Origin: an uncultured Pelagibacteraceae bacterium
GTDB taxonomy: Bacteria; Pseudomonadota; Alphaproteobacteria; Pelagibacterales; Pelagibacteraceae
Direction of reading: 5' to 3'
Assembly (NCBI GenBank): GCA_902601235.1
Contig: CACKMG010000007.1
Location: 1 to 37,607, forward strand
DNA length: 37,607 bases
The position numbers and the translations under genes are program-made. Shown piece after piece: positions 11,542-21,830 of the stretch. Within the stretch, counting starts at the first letter, position 1. Every line of letters starts with the position of its first letter. The notes below the pieces were generated by a model, which made no database searches, was not told the DNA's origin, and saw only the letters and a program-made list of their open reading frames with translations.

Positions 11542-12195
11542 TTGAAATATAAATTTTTATTTTCAGTTTTTGTTATTTTCTTTATTTTAGTTTTTGTTTC
11601 TTTAGGAACATGGCAGATTGTACGTTTAAATTGGAAAAATAATCTTATTTTAGAAATTGAAGAATCACTAAAAAATCCTCCAACAGAACTTTCTCAATCC
11701 AATAAAAAAAATTTTCTAAGAATTAAAACATCAGGTATTATTGATTTTGAAAAGCAAATTTATCTATATAATTTGAATGACTCTGGAACACCAGGATTTG
11801 AAGTAATTAATCCAATTTTAATTAATAATGAAAGTTACTTGATTAATCGAGGCTGGATACCATTTGAAAAAAAGGATAACCCAGAAATAAATATTTTTGA
11901 TCAAAATAATATAATTGGAACTCTCAAAACTCAGGGAAGAAAAAATATTTTTAAACCAGACAATGATATTAAAGAAAATTACTGGTTCAGCTTAAACAGA
12001 GATGATATCTTAAAATTTACTGGTAAAAAATTTTCTAAATACATAATTTATTTGGATGGAAATTATCAATTTCCAAGACCAAAAAAAATTACTGCCAATA
12101 TTTCAAATAATCATAAAAAATACGCAATGACATGGTTTTCATTAGCGATTTCAATTCTTTTGCTATATTTATATTTTAGAAAAAAGAATTATTAA
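11542..12195 (+). CDS. SURF1 family oxidase assembly protein (TTG start)
   Basis: N-terminal TM with LGTWQIVRLNWK, GFEVINPI, LINRGWIP, C-terminal YAMTWFSLA TM; located in the cox cluster. Confidence 0.92.
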   Translation: MKYKFLFSVFVIFFILVFVSLGTWQIVRLNWKNNLILEIEESLKNPPTELSQSNKKNFLRIKTSGIIDFEKQIYLYNLNDSGTPGFEVINPILINNESYLINRGWIPFEKKDNPEINIFDQNNIIGTLKTQGRKNIFKPDNDIKENYWFSLNRDDILKFTGKKFSKYIIYLDGNYQFPRPKKITANISNNHKKYAMTWFSLAISILLLYLYFRKKNY

Positions 12196-13569
12196 ATGAA
12201 TTACATTAGTACAAGGAATAATCAGAAAAACTATACTTTTAAGGATGTTTTTCTCAAAGGTTTAGCAGATGATGGAGGGCTATTTGTGCCTCAATTAATA
12301 AAACCATTTAAAAAAGAGGAATTAGATAATTTAAAAAACCTTAGTTACAATGATTTAGCAGCTGAAATAATTTATCCATTCATAGGAGATTTCATGTCTA
12401 AAAATGATTTAGTCTCTTTGATTTCAAAATCATACTCAAATTTCAGATCTAGCAATGTTGTAAAAATCTCTAAACTAGGAAATTTAAAAGTTTTAGAGCT
12501 GTTTCATGGTCCTACACTTGCTTTTAAAGATATCGCAATGCAATTAATAGGTAATTTTTATCAATATCATTTAGGACAAAATCAAAAAAAAATTAACATT
12601 ATAGTAGCAACTTCAGGCGACACAGGTGCAGCTGCTATTGATGCTTTAAAAGGAAAAAATAATTTAAATGTTTTTGTATTACACCCAAATAATAGAATTT
12701 CACCAGTACAAAGAAAACTAATGACAATACATGAAGATAGCAATGTTTTTAACATTGCTGTAGAGGGCAACTTTGATGATTGTCAAAATTTGGTTAAAGC
12801 AATGTTCAATGATGAAAAATTTTCTAAAGCAATTAATATGTCTGGTGTTAATTCAATAAATTGGGCAAGAATTATTGCTCAAGCTGTGTATTATTTTTAT
12901 GCTTACTTTAAAGTTGGAAATGGTCAACCTCTATCATTTAGTGTTCCAACAGGTAATTTTGGAGATATTTATGCTGGTTATTTGGCAAAAAAACTAGGAC
13001 TTCCAATTGATAAATTAATCGTTGCTACAAATAAAAATGACATACTTCATAGGGCAATATCAGAAGGTGATTATACTCAAAAGAAAGTTGAGGAAACAAA
13101 TACACCAAGTATGGATATACAAATAGCAAGTAATTTCGAAAGACTTTTATATGATGTAAAAGATTGTAACTCAGAAGTTACAAAAAATGTAATGGCTGAA
13201 ATAAAAAAAAATACTTATAAAATTGATAAAAACGATTTAGATATAATTAAGAAAAATTTTATATCTGAGATGCTTGATGAAAATGAAACGATTGAAATAA
13301 TAAAGACTATTAATGATGAACATCAGATGGTAGTTGATCCTCATACAGCGGTGGGTATTGGTGCTGTTAGAAAATTAGGATTGCAAAATAATTGTGTTGT
13401 ATTATCAACTGCTCACCCTTGCAAATTTCCAAAAGCAATAGAAGATGCAATCTCAAAAACTGAAAATTTACCAGATAGTCTTCAATATGTTAATGGCAGA
13501 AAAGAAAAATTTGAAATTCTTTCAAATGATATTGAAAAAGTTAAAAAATATGTAATGAATTCGATATGA
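12196..13569 (+). CDS. thrC: Threonine synthase
   Basis: MNYISTRN...FKDVFLKGLADDGGLFVP, FHGPTLAFKDIAMQ, ATSGDTGAAAIDA, SVPTGNFGDIYAGY. Confidence 0.98.
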   Translation: MNYISTRNNQKNYTFKDVFLKGLADDGGLFVPQLIKPFKKEELDNLKNLSYNDLAAEIIYPFIGDFMSKNDLVSLISKSYSNFRSSNVVKISKLGNLKVLELFHGPTLAFKDIAMQLIGNFYQYHLGQNQKKINIIVATSGDTGAAAIDALKGKNNLNVFVLHPNNRISPVQRKLMTIHEDSNVFNIAVEGNFDDCQNLVKAMFNDEKFSKAINMSGVNSINWARIIAQAVYYFYAYFKVGNGQPLSFSVPTGNFGDIYAGYLAKKLGLPIDKLIVATNKNDILHRAISEGDYTQKKVEETNTPSMDIQIASNFERLLYDVKDCNSEVTKNVMAEIKKNTYKIDKNDLDIIKKNFISEMLDENETIEIIKTINDEHQMVVDPHTAVGIGAVRKLGLQNNCVVLSTAHPCKFPKAIEDAISKTENLPDSLQYVNGRKEKFEILSNDIEKVKKYVMNSI

Positions 13570-14054
13570 AACTTAAAATAAAAGATCAAATACCAAATAC
13601 AGAGATTTTTCAACTTGTTGATGGAGAGCCTCAAAAAAACAAATTAAAAGAAGTTTTAGGTAATGGAAAAATTGTTTTGTTTGGATTACCTGGGGCATTT
13701 ACATCAACTTGTTCAAAACTTCATCTACCAGGTTTTGTAGCAAATGCAGACAAAATTAGATCAAAAGGAATAGAAAATATATTTTGTTTATCTGTAAATG
13801 ATCCTTATGTAATGAATGCATGGGGAGAGATTAATAACACTGGAAATAAAATTAAAATGTTATGTGATCCTTATTTATTATTTACTAAAGCAATTGGTGC
13901 AGAAGTTGATCGAAATGCAAAAGGAATGGGAATTAGATCTAATCGTTATTTGATGGTTATTGAAAACTCTACAATTGTTAATATTCATGTAGAAAAAGAA
14001 ACTAAAGAATGTGGTTTAACATCAGCAGAAAATTTGTTAAATAATCTATTATAA
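13566..14054 (+). CDS. Peroxiredoxin (Prx5-like, redoxin family)
   Basis: LFGLPGAFTSTCSKLHLPGF peroxidatic Cys motif; SVNDPYVMNAWG. Confidence 0.92.
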   Translation: MKLKIKDQIPNTEIFQLVDGEPQKNKLKEVLGNGKIVLFGLPGAFTSTCSKLHLPGFVANADKIRSKGIENIFCLSVNDPYVMNAWGEINNTGNKIKMLCDPYLLFTKAIGAEVDRNAKGMGIRSNRYLMVIENSTIVNIHVEKETKECGLTSAENLLNNLL

Positions 14055-14471
14055 GTTTGCAGCATCTCTAGCTAGCAAATCAACTTTATTATTTAATTCA
14101 TCAGTTGAGTGAGCTTTTACCCAATTCCAACTTATTTCAAATTCATTATTTAGTAGATCTAATTCTGCCCAAAGTTCTTTATTACTCACATCTTTTTTAT
14201 TTGCGGTTTTCCATCCATTTTTTTTCCAATTATGTATCCATTCTGTTATTCCAGATTTTACGTATTTAGAGTCTGTAAAGATTTCAACTTTGCTACCTTT
14301 TGGAATTTCTTTAAGAGCTTTTATAGGCGCTAATAATTCCATCTGATTATTTGTAGTATCATTTTTACTTCCTTTAATTTCAGTTTTTTTTCCTTCATCT
14401 AATATTATTGCCGCCCAACCACCTTTGCCTGGATTCCCAATACATGAACCATCAGTATAAATTTTAATCAT
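14049..14471 (-). CDS. rnhA: Ribonuclease HI
   Basis: IYTDGSCIGNPGKGGWAAI, NNQMELLAPIKAL, TDSKYVKSGITEW, WVKAHSTDELNNKVDLLAR. Confidence 0.97.
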   Translation of the reverse strand: MIKIYTDGSCIGNPGKGGWAAIILDEGKKTEIKGSKNDTTNNQMELLAPIKALKEIPKGSKVEIFTDSKYVKSGITEWIHNWKKNGWKTANKKDVSNKELWAELDLLNNEFEISWNWVKAHSTDELNNKVDLLARDAANL

Positions 14472-15436
14472 TAAATTAAATAATCTTTATATTTTTTTAA
14501 ATTATTGTGCACTATTAGTTTTTGATAATATTCTTTAGGATCTTTAATTTTAATCAAAGCTGTTTTTGGGGTATTTGTGTAATCATAAAGTCTTGTAAGA
14601 AAATATCTCATTGCGGCAGCTCGACATAAAATATTCAGTGATTTTTTTTCTGTAAGTAAAATTTTTCTTTTACTTTCATACCCTTTTATTAAATTTTTTA
14701 CCTTTTTTTTATTCAATTCAAATCGGGCATTTTTTTTATCAAAACACAATGCGTTTATACATATTGCGATTTCGTACATAAAATAGTCATTTGCAGCAAA
14801 ATAAAAATCTATAATCCCAGAGATCTTATTTTTCTTGAAAAAAATATTATCTATGAATAAATCTCCATGAATTATTCCACTAGGTAATTTTTTTGGCCAA
14901 TTACTTTTTATATCTGTAAAGTTTATTTTTAAAAATTTTTCTATGTTAGTAAATTTTTTTGATTTAAATTTAATACTATTTAAAAGAGGACTTAAATTTT
15001 TTATTCCCATCGAATTTTTCCTATTAAGTTTAATCTTTTTAGTTGAGGAATGCATCTCAGCAATTATTTTACCAACATCATAACAATTTTTTATATCAAG
15101 ATTTTTTTTATCTTTTCCCTTTAGAAAAGAAACTATACATGCACTTTTATTTTTTAACTTGATCAAATAATTACCCTTATTATTTCTAAGGGGTTTGGGA
15201 CAATTTATTTTAGAATCATTTAATTGATCCATAAGTTTCATAAAAAAAGGTAATTCCTTTTTTGACACTCTTTTTTCAAAAATTGTCAAAATAAATTTTT
15301 CATTCCTTGTTCTTAGTAAATAGTTTGTATTTTCGATTCCTTGTTTAATTCCTTTAAAGCTGATAAATTTTTTAGATCTAAATTTACTATTTATGTATGT
15401 TAGAATTTTTTTATTTATTTTTGTATAAACAGCCAT
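14471..15436 (-). CDS. thrB: Homoserine kinase (APH-fold ThrB)
   Basis: MAVYTKINKKIL, GIENTNYLLRT, IIHGDLFIDNIFF, ISGIIDFYFA. Confidence 0.93.
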   Translation of the reverse strand: MAVYTKINKKILTYINSKFRSKKFISFKGIKQGIENTNYLLRTRNEKFILTIFEKRVSKKELPFFMKLMDQLNDSKINCPKPLRNNKGNYLIKLKNKSACIVSFLKGKDKKNLDIKNCYDVGKIIAEMHSSTKKIKLNRKNSMGIKNLSPLLNSIKFKSKKFTNIEKFLKINFTDIKSNWPKKLPSGIIHGDLFIDNIFFKKNKISGIIDFYFAANDYFMYEIAICINALCFDKKNARFELNKKKVKNLIKGYESKRKILLTEKKSLNILCRAAAMRYFLTRLYDYTNTPKTALIKIKDPKEYYQKLIVHNNLKKYKDYLI

Positions 15437-15437
15437 T

Positions 15438-16382
15438 TTAATTTAATTTTTTTGGAATCTTAAACACAACGTTTTCTTTTATTGCTTCTATTTCATCTAT
15501 ATTGACTGTAAATCTCTTTTTTAAACTATCGATAAAATTATTTACCAAAACTTCTGGAGCTGATGCTCCAGAAGAAATCCCTATTATATTCGATTTTTCA
15601 ATAAGTTCATAAGGTATCTCGCTTTGAGAATGAATTAGATGAGAATTAATACAACCTGATTTTTTAGCAACTTCTACAAGTCTAACTGAATTAGATGAAT
15701 TTCTACTACCTATAACAAAAAACAAATCACATTTTTTTGCAATGTTTTTTACTGCTAATTGTCTATTTGTTGTTGCATAACAAATATCTTCTTTCATTGG
15801 CTCTTTTATATTTGGAAATCTTTTTTTCAAAATCTTTATAATTTCTTTTGTATCATCTACAGACAGTGTTGTTTGAGTGACATATGAAATTTTATCTTGA
15901 ATTTTTGTCTTGTATTTTTTTGCTTCATCTTCATTTTGAATAAGATCAATCGATCCATTCGGTAATTGACCCATTGTACCAATAACCTCAGGATGGTTTT
16001 GGTGACCAATCAAGATTAAATGATATCCAGCTTTATGAAGATTTTCAGCCTCTCTATGAACTTTTGAAACCAAAGGGCAGGTAGCATCAACGTAAGTCAT
16101 ATTGTAATTTTTTGCTTCTTCAGGTATTTTTTTTGGAACACCGTGAGCAGAAAAAATGACTGGTCTTGATTTATCTTCTATTTCTTCAAGTTCTTCAACA
16201 AAAACTGCTCCTTTATTTTTTAAATCATCAACCACATACTTATTATGAACAATTTCATGCCTGACATAGACTGGAGCTCCATACTTTAGAATTGATTTTT
16301 CAACTATTTCAATAGCTCTTTCAACTCCAGCACAAAAACCTCTGGGTGCAGATAATAATATTTTAATTTCTTTATTTTTCAT
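15438..16382 (-). CDS. ispH: 4-hydroxy-3-methylbut-2-enyl diphosphate reductase
   Basis: APRGFCAGVERAIEIVE, HEIVHNKYVVDDLKNKGAVFV, FSAHGVP, DATCPLVSKVHREA, GSRNSSNSVRL, SGASAPE. Confidence 0.98.
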   Translation of the reverse strand: MKNKEIKILLSAPRGFCAGVERAIEIVEKSILKYGAPVYVRHEIVHNKYVVDDLKNKGAVFVEELEEIEDKSRPVIFSAHGVPKKIPEEAKNYNMTYVDATCPLVSKVHREAENLHKAGYHLILIGHQNHPEVIGTMGQLPNGSIDLIQNEDEAKKYKTKIQDKISYVTQTTLSVDDTKEIIKILKKRFPNIKEPMKEDICYATTNRQLAVKNIAKKCDLFFVIGSRNSSNSVRLVEVAKKSGCINSHLIHSQSEIPYELIEKSNIIGISSGASAPEVLVNNFIDSLKKRFTVNIDEIEAIKENVVFKIPKKLN

Positions 16383-17307
16383 TTTTTTCTAAAACATATT
16401 CCAGCAATATATGTGGAAAGGTTAAAGACGCCAAACCTATAAATATAATTTTAAGAATTGAACTGTCAAAAGCGTAAGTTTTATTTATAAAGTAAAGACC
16501 AATTAAACAAATAGATGCAGTTAGTACTGTCAAAGGGAGAGCTTTTTTTACAAACATTTTAAAACCCAAACTTAAGTTATTTTTTTCAAGCTCAAGAATT
16601 AAAGTTATGCTGTGACGAATTGAATGTAGAAAACAAAAATACAGTGTAAATGCCAAAAGAGGAGAAAAATAATAATTAAGAATTAAGATTGAAAAATAAT
16701 CTAAAAAAATAGCAAATTTTTTAATCTCAAAGTTTTTAGTGAACAATATGATATTTGCTAAAGTGCTTAAGATAATGCCGAAAAGTAAAATTTTATTTGT
16801 TTCAATAAAATTTAAAAATATATAAAAATTTTCATTATCAACTAGCAGTATTTTAAAAATATTTATTGTTTCATCAAAATGAAAATATATAGGTGCTAGG
16901 ACAATTAAGGTTCCTTTTATAAGAAACAATAATTGATTTAAATATGAATTTTCAACAACAAGAAATTGCGTATCCTCTTTTCCAAAGTGATAAGAAGCTA
17001 CAATCAAAAAAACTATTAAAGAAATAGAAGGTATGATGATCCATAAGATTATTACCGATATTGAAATCAAAATATATAATAGATAAAAAATAAAAAAATT
17101 ATCAATACCAAAAATTTTCAAAAGTTTTTCTCCTTTAAGATTATCAAGTGAACCATGAGAAATACCAATACTTAAAATTAATAATAAACAAATCAATGGA
17201 GATACTGTAAAATTATTTATCACAAAAGTTATTAAAGAAAAAATGTTGCAAAATAAAAAGAAAATAAATGAATGATTAAAATTTATTTTTTTAATTTTAT
17301 TTTCCAT
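16372..17307 (-). CDS. blh: Beta-carotene 15,15'-dioxygenase, Brp/Blh family (retinal-forming)
   Basis: Multi-TM; ISHGSLDNLKG, ASYHFGKED, HSIRH motifs retain the His positions of Blh; directly follows crtY. Confidence 0.92.
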   Translation of the reverse strand: MENKIKKINFNHSFIFFLFCNIFSLITFVINNFTVSPLICLLLILSIGISHGSLDNLKGEKLLKIFGIDNFFIFYLLYILISISVIILWIIIPSISLIVFLIVASYHFGKEDTQFLVVENSYLNQLLFLIKGTLIVLAPIYFHFDETINIFKILLVDNENFYIFLNFIETNKILLFGIILSTLANIILFTKNFEIKKFAIFLDYFSILILNYYFSPLLAFTLYFCFLHSIRHSITLILELEKNNLSLGFKMFVKKALPLTVLTASICLIGLYFINKTYAFDSSILKIIFIGLASLTFPHILLEYVLEKNEK

Positions 17308-17308
17308 T

Positions 17309-18376
17309 TTAATAAAATAATGCTTTGATAAAAGTCAATTTAGGCATTTGCAAAATTATTTTTAAATCTTCAAAAAAATTACTTTTATTAGACAAAAATT
17401 TTATAACAGTCTTCGGAGATGTGTTAAACATGCTAAAGAATATATTAGACATTTTTCCAGGATTTTTATTTAGGACTCTTAGAAAAATATCATCTAAAAA
17501 TTGATATTTTCTATTTATTTCAAATTTTTTTAATGTAGAAATATTTTCAATATTCTCTCTTAAATATTTACTATGTTCCTGAATATTAAGAAATGTATAG
17601 CCAGTACTTAATCTTGTCATACCACCAGCAGTTCCAATGTTTATTTTATTTTTTTCTTTTTTGTATAAGGGATAAAAAAGGGGAATAGCACCTTCTTCTT
17701 TGTAAGTAATTTCATAATTTTTTATTTTTAGGTGTTTTTCAATATATTCTTTAATTTGATTATCATAATCTTTTTGAGAATTATCATTCATTTTTGATAA
17801 CCAGGTAGTTTCAATTAAAGCTTTATTTTTTGAATAGGGAAGAGTATAGAAAAAATGAACACTTTCTCTTTGTTCGCAATCAAAATCCATCAGATTAAAA
17901 ATTTCTTCATCAAAAAAATTATTTTCTGTTTTAATTTCAACACCACAAAAATGTTGCCAAAGATTAAGATGATTTTTTTTTGTTTCAGTAACACTATTAA
18001 AAATGAATGAATTTTTTGTATTGATTTCTGAAATATCTCTAAAAAAAGAGATATTTTTGTTTTCTTTTATTCTATTATTTATTTTTTTGTAAAATAATCC
18101 GCTATCAACACTTTGATATGGAAAATTTTTACACTCAAGATAATTTGTTTTGCCGGGTATATTTATTGAAAAATTTTCCCAACTTTTCTTTACACAATCA
18201 TCAAAATTATGAGGTATTACTTTCCAGAAAGACCATGTTTTATCTCTCTTATATTCTTCCCTTGGTTCGATAATTGCTAGAGTTTTATTTTTTAATTTTT
18301 CATGGATTTCAAGTTCATATGCAAGCGATAACCCCGCACATCCACCACCAATAATTACATAATCAAATTCTTTCAT
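17309..18376 (-). CDS. crtY: Lycopene beta-cyclase
   Basis: FDYVIIGGGCAGLSLAYEL, KTWSFW, IGTAGGMTRLSTGYTFLNIQ. Confidence 0.95.
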   Translation of the reverse strand: MKEFDYVIIGGGCAGLSLAYELEIHEKLKNKTLAIIEPREEYKRDKTWSFWKVIPHNFDDCVKKSWENFSINIPGKTNYLECKNFPYQSVDSGLFYKKINNRIKENKNISFFRDISEINTKNSFIFNSVTETKKNHLNLWQHFCGVEIKTENNFFDEEIFNLMDFDCEQRESVHFFYTLPYSKNKALIETTWLSKMNDNSQKDYDNQIKEYIEKHLKIKNYEITYKEEGAIPLFYPLYKKEKNKINIGTAGGMTRLSTGYTFLNIQEHSKYLRENIENISTLKKFEINRKYQFLDDIFLRVLNKNPGKMSNIFFSMFNTSPKTVIKFLSNKSNFFEDLKIILQMPKLTFIKALFY

Positions 18377-19247
18377 CTAAATCTACTTCTTGACAAATAA
18401 TAGCATGTTCCTCTGCTCTTTGGTGAGGTTCTAATTCCTTTAAATAAATCAAAATTAGATCAAATATAGAAATAATTGTTTGATAAATTTTTTCAAAATT
18501 GTTCACATAAATTTTTCCTGATTTTTCATAATCTTCCATATTTTTTTTTTTTAAAATTTTTCTGCCAATTTGTCTGTAAATTCGTCTAGCAACAATAATA
18601 GAGAATTTATACCTAAACGGTATTTTCTGGATAGAACTAAATGAGCTTTCATAAAACATATCTGCAAGTCTTAAAGTTGCTTGAATATTTTCAAAATCCG
18701 GCTTGATATATTCTCTGTTCATCTTCTTATCTTCAATTACGTCTCTAGCAATATTTGTCAATTGCATCGCAATACCTAAATCAATTGCTCCTTTTAAAGC
18801 CCTTCTATCGTTCACCATTAAAATTTTTGACATCATTAAACCTACTGTTCCAGCTACTCTATACGAATAAACTAATAAGTCTCTAACAGATCTAATATGA
18901 ATTTTTTCTTTTAAATCTGATGCAACACCATCGACCAGGTCCTTTAAAATTATTTTTTTTATATTATTATGTTTTGCAAGAGTAATAACATCATGAATAA
19001 TTTTTTCATTTTCGTTAGATGAATATATTTCTATGTCATTTGAATCGTAAAATTTTTCTAGAAGTTTTCTCATTTCATTAAACTTTTTAATTTTAGAATC
19101 TAAACTAGTTTTTTCATCCGCTATGTTATCTAGAACTCTACAAAATGCGTAAAGTATGGCAGAATCTTCATAAATTTTTTTGGGTAAAAAAAAACCTGCC
19201 CAATTAAATGATTTAGCGAAAATTGCTAGATAGTTTTTTTTATTCAT
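18363..19247 (-). CDS. crtB: Phytoene synthase
   Basis: AFCRVLDNIADE, SYRVAGTVGLMMSKIL, DLGIAMQLTNIARDVIEDKKMNREYI. Confidence 0.96.
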   Translation of the reverse strand: MNKKNYLAIFAKSFNWAGFFLPKKIYEDSAILYAFCRVLDNIADEKTSLDSKIKKFNEMRKLLEKFYDSNDIEIYSSNENEKIIHDVITLAKHNNIKKIILKDLVDGVASDLKEKIHIRSVRDLLVYSYRVAGTVGLMMSKILMVNDRRALKGAIDLGIAMQLTNIARDVIEDKKMNREYIKPDFENIQATLRLADMFYESSFSSIQKIPFRYKFSIIVARRIYRQIGRKILKKKNMEDYEKSGKIYVNNFEKIYQTIISIFDLILIYLKELEPHQRAEEHAIICQEVDLDERI

Positions 19248-20708
19248 TAAATTATTTTATCTAACACTTTAGCTGACGACAAGACTCCTGGCACACCAGC
19301 ACCAGGATGTGTTCCAGCTCCAACAAAAAATAAACCATCGTAAACTTCTGATTTATTGTGAAATCTAAAATACGCAGATTGTGAAAATTTTGGTTGGATA
19401 GAAAAACCTGAGCCATGTTTAGTATTTAAATCTTTTTCAAAATAATCTGGAGTTAAATAAAAATCCTCGACAATATTTTCTTTTAGATTAGGCATTAAAT
19501 CATTTTGCATTTTATCAATAACTAAATTTTTCATTTTTTCTCCTTCTAAAGACCAATCAATATTCGATTGATTATTTGGAACAGGTACAAGAACATAAAA
19601 GCAATCGTTCCCCTCAGGAGCCATAGATTTATCTGTTGCAGATGGTCTGTGAAGATAATAACTAATATCATCATTTAACTTTTTTTTATTAAATATATCA
19701 TCTAGATGTTCTTTATATTTGTTCCCAAATTTAATTGTATGATGTTCTACATTTTCGTATTTTTTTTTGGTGCCAAAATAATAAACAAATAATCCCATTG
19801 AATACTCCATTCGATTCATTTTCCATTTAAAAAGAAATGAATTATTAGTATTTCCATTTAACATTTTTTCATAAACTGCAGGTGGGTCTGCATTACAAAT
19901 TACATTATTAGAATTTATGATAGTTTGATCATTAAGTTGAACACCAGTAATTTTTTTTTTATCTGAAATAATTTTTGTAACTTCACGACCTTTAATCACT
20001 TCAATTCCTTCTTCATCCATAAGTTTTTCAAATCCTTTTATTATATTTCCAGTTCCCCCCCATAGAATAATGAATACCCCATTTTTTCTCTAAATATAAA
20101 ATTAGTCCATAAATTGAAGTTGTGGTGAAAGGATTGCCACCAACAAGTAATGGGTGCATGCTGAACATTCTTCTTAATTTTTCATTTTTTATATAGGATG
20201 AAACTAGTGAATAAACTGATTTGTAACTTTTAAGTTTTAAAAGAGCTGGCAATTGTTGCACCATCACTAATGGTTTATCAAATGGCACATCAGCCAGTTC
20301 AGTAAAACCTTTATCAAATATTTTTTTTGTAAAATTTACTAATTTTTTGTAGCCCTTTAAATCATCTTTACTTATTTTCTCGATTTGCCTTTTCATCTCG
20401 TTCTCATCTCCTGAGTAATTAAATTTGGTTTTATCTTCAAATATAAATTGATACCAAATTTTAAGAGGAGAAAGTCTTATGTAATTTTTTGGATCTTTAT
20501 TAAATAACTCGAATAACTCATTGATTAAGTAGGGGGCAGTAATAACAGTTGGCCCACCATCATAAATAAAACCATTTTTTTTAAACACTCTAGCCCTTCC
20601 ACCTAGATCAGGATGTTTTTCAATTAATGTAACATCATGTCCTTTTGCTTTCAGACGGAGAGCAGTAGCTATACCTCCAAAACCAGATCCAATAACTACA
20701 GAATTCAT
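19247..20708 (-). pseudogene. crtI: Phytoene desaturase split by a +1 G frameshift (track ORFs 20028..20708 and 19247..20020)
   Basis: N-terminal half VIGSGFGGIATALRLKAKGHDVTLIEKHPDLGGRARVF; C-terminal half GAGTHPGAGVPGVLSSAKV. The frame shifts at the G7 run (C7 on + strand, 20055-20061). With one G removed, ...HYSMGG continues as TGNIIKGFEKLMDEEG... and the span becomes 1461 nt (486 aa plus stop). Confidence 0.93.
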
Positions 20709-20747
20709 TAATATAACTTATAGTTTTTTAGAAAAATTGTAAGAGAA

Positions 20748-21245
20748 TTATGAATTAATTTTTTTTAACTCTTCTTTAGTTTCATCTAAATTTTTTTGAA
20801 ACAAATTATCAAGTTTTGATTTATCTACAGAAGTGGTGATGATTTTTTTAACAGAGTCTACTGAAATTTTAACTGAAGCATCTTTAATTTCTTTTATAGC
20901 AGCTTCTTTCATATGAATTATTTTATCTTTTGCTGAATTTTTTTTAATTTCTGATGATTTGTGAAATTTATCATTAAGTTCTATCATTAATTTATCGCTA
21001 TCTTTTCTTGCTTGCTCCAAAATTTCATCACTTACTGATTTAGCTGTATCTAGTTTTTTTTGTGCATTATCTAATAGAGTTTTTGCTTCAGTTCTAAGTT
21101 TTTCACTTTCATCAATCTCATTTTTTATTTCAGAAATTATCTTGTTAAGAGTCTCATTAATTTTTTGTGGAACTTTTAAATATATTAACCCTCCAAAAAA
21201 TATAAAAAATGAAACTGCTACCCAAAAAGTAGAATCAATTGTCAT
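20748..21245 (-). CDS. atpF: F0F1 ATP synthase subunit b
   Basis: Single N-terminal TM plus long charged helix; ATG at 21243-21245 (MTIDSTFWVAV) preferred over the 11-aa longer track start; order in F0 operon. Confidence 0.9.
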   Translation of the reverse strand: MTIDSTFWVAVSFFIFFGGLIYLKVPQKINETLNKIISEIKNEIDESEKLRTEAKTLLDNAQKKLDTAKSVSDEILEQARKDSDKLMIELNDKFHKSSEIKKNSAKDKIIHMKEAAIKEIKDASVKISVDSVKKIITTSVDKSKLDNLFQKNLDETKEELKKINS

Positions 21246-21828
21246 AATATTTATTCCTATTCCTTTTTGATAGATCATTTACTATAGCCGAGATACTGCT
21301 GCTGTTTACATCTGCACCTATTAAATTTTTTAAAATTTCAGATGATGTTTCAATAGCAATTTTATTTATTTTATCTGGTGCGCTTTTTTTGAGTAAATTA
21401 ATTTCTTGTTCAGCGTTTTTTATCTCTTGATTAATTTCATTTTCTAAATTTTCTCTTTTAGAATTAATATTTTTAAGAGTCTTTTCTCTAACTTCTTTAA
21501 AAATGTTTTTTGCCTCGAGTTTACTTTTTAATATTATATCATCATATTCTTTAAGTTTTGTGTCAGCATCATTTCTTTGTTTTTCTGCAGCTTCAATATT
21601 TTCTAGTATTTGAGACTTTCTTAATTCTAAATTTGAACTTATCTTAGGTAATATTAATTTTGACAAGATAATATATAAAATACCAAAAGTTAATGTTAGC
21701 CAGAATATTTGTGAAATCCAAAATTCAGGATTTAATTGGGGCATACCACCACTTTCAGCTGCAAAAACCTCTTTTATAAAAAAGAGGTTTAAAAATATTA
21801 ATTGAAAAAAATATTTTTTAATCATCAA
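21235..21828 (-). CDS. atpG: F0F1 ATP synthase subunit b'
   Basis: GGMPQLNPEFWISQIFWLTLTFGILYIILSKLILPKI typical of b' in alphaproteobacteria; b' naming varies. Confidence 0.9.
   Translation of the reverse strand: MMIKKYFFQLIFLNLFFIKEVFAAESGGMPQLNPEFWISQIFWLTLTFGILYIILSKLILPKISSNLELRKSQILENIEAAEKQRNDADTKLKEYDDIILKSKLEAKNIFKEVREKTLKNINSKRENLENEINQEIKNAEQEINLLKKSAPDKINKIAIETSSEILKNLIGADVNSSSISAIVNDLSKRNRNKYYDN
21765..21790 (-). repeat. Perfect 11-bp inverted repeat, 4-nt loop, in the 5' part of the b' gene
   Basis: + strand AAACCTCTTTT (21765-21775) ATAA AAAAGAGGTTT (21780-21790). Confidence 0.85.
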
Positions 21829-21830
21829 AT

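Noticed and set aside
12582-12770. Minus ORF 62 aa
   Set aside because: Antisense shadow of thrC.
12196-15436. thrC and thrB on opposite strands suggesting a rearranged threonine operon
   Set aside because: The ispH-thrB-rnhA order is an ordinary alphaproteobacterial arrangement, and thrC downstream of surf1 is also common; not noteworthy.
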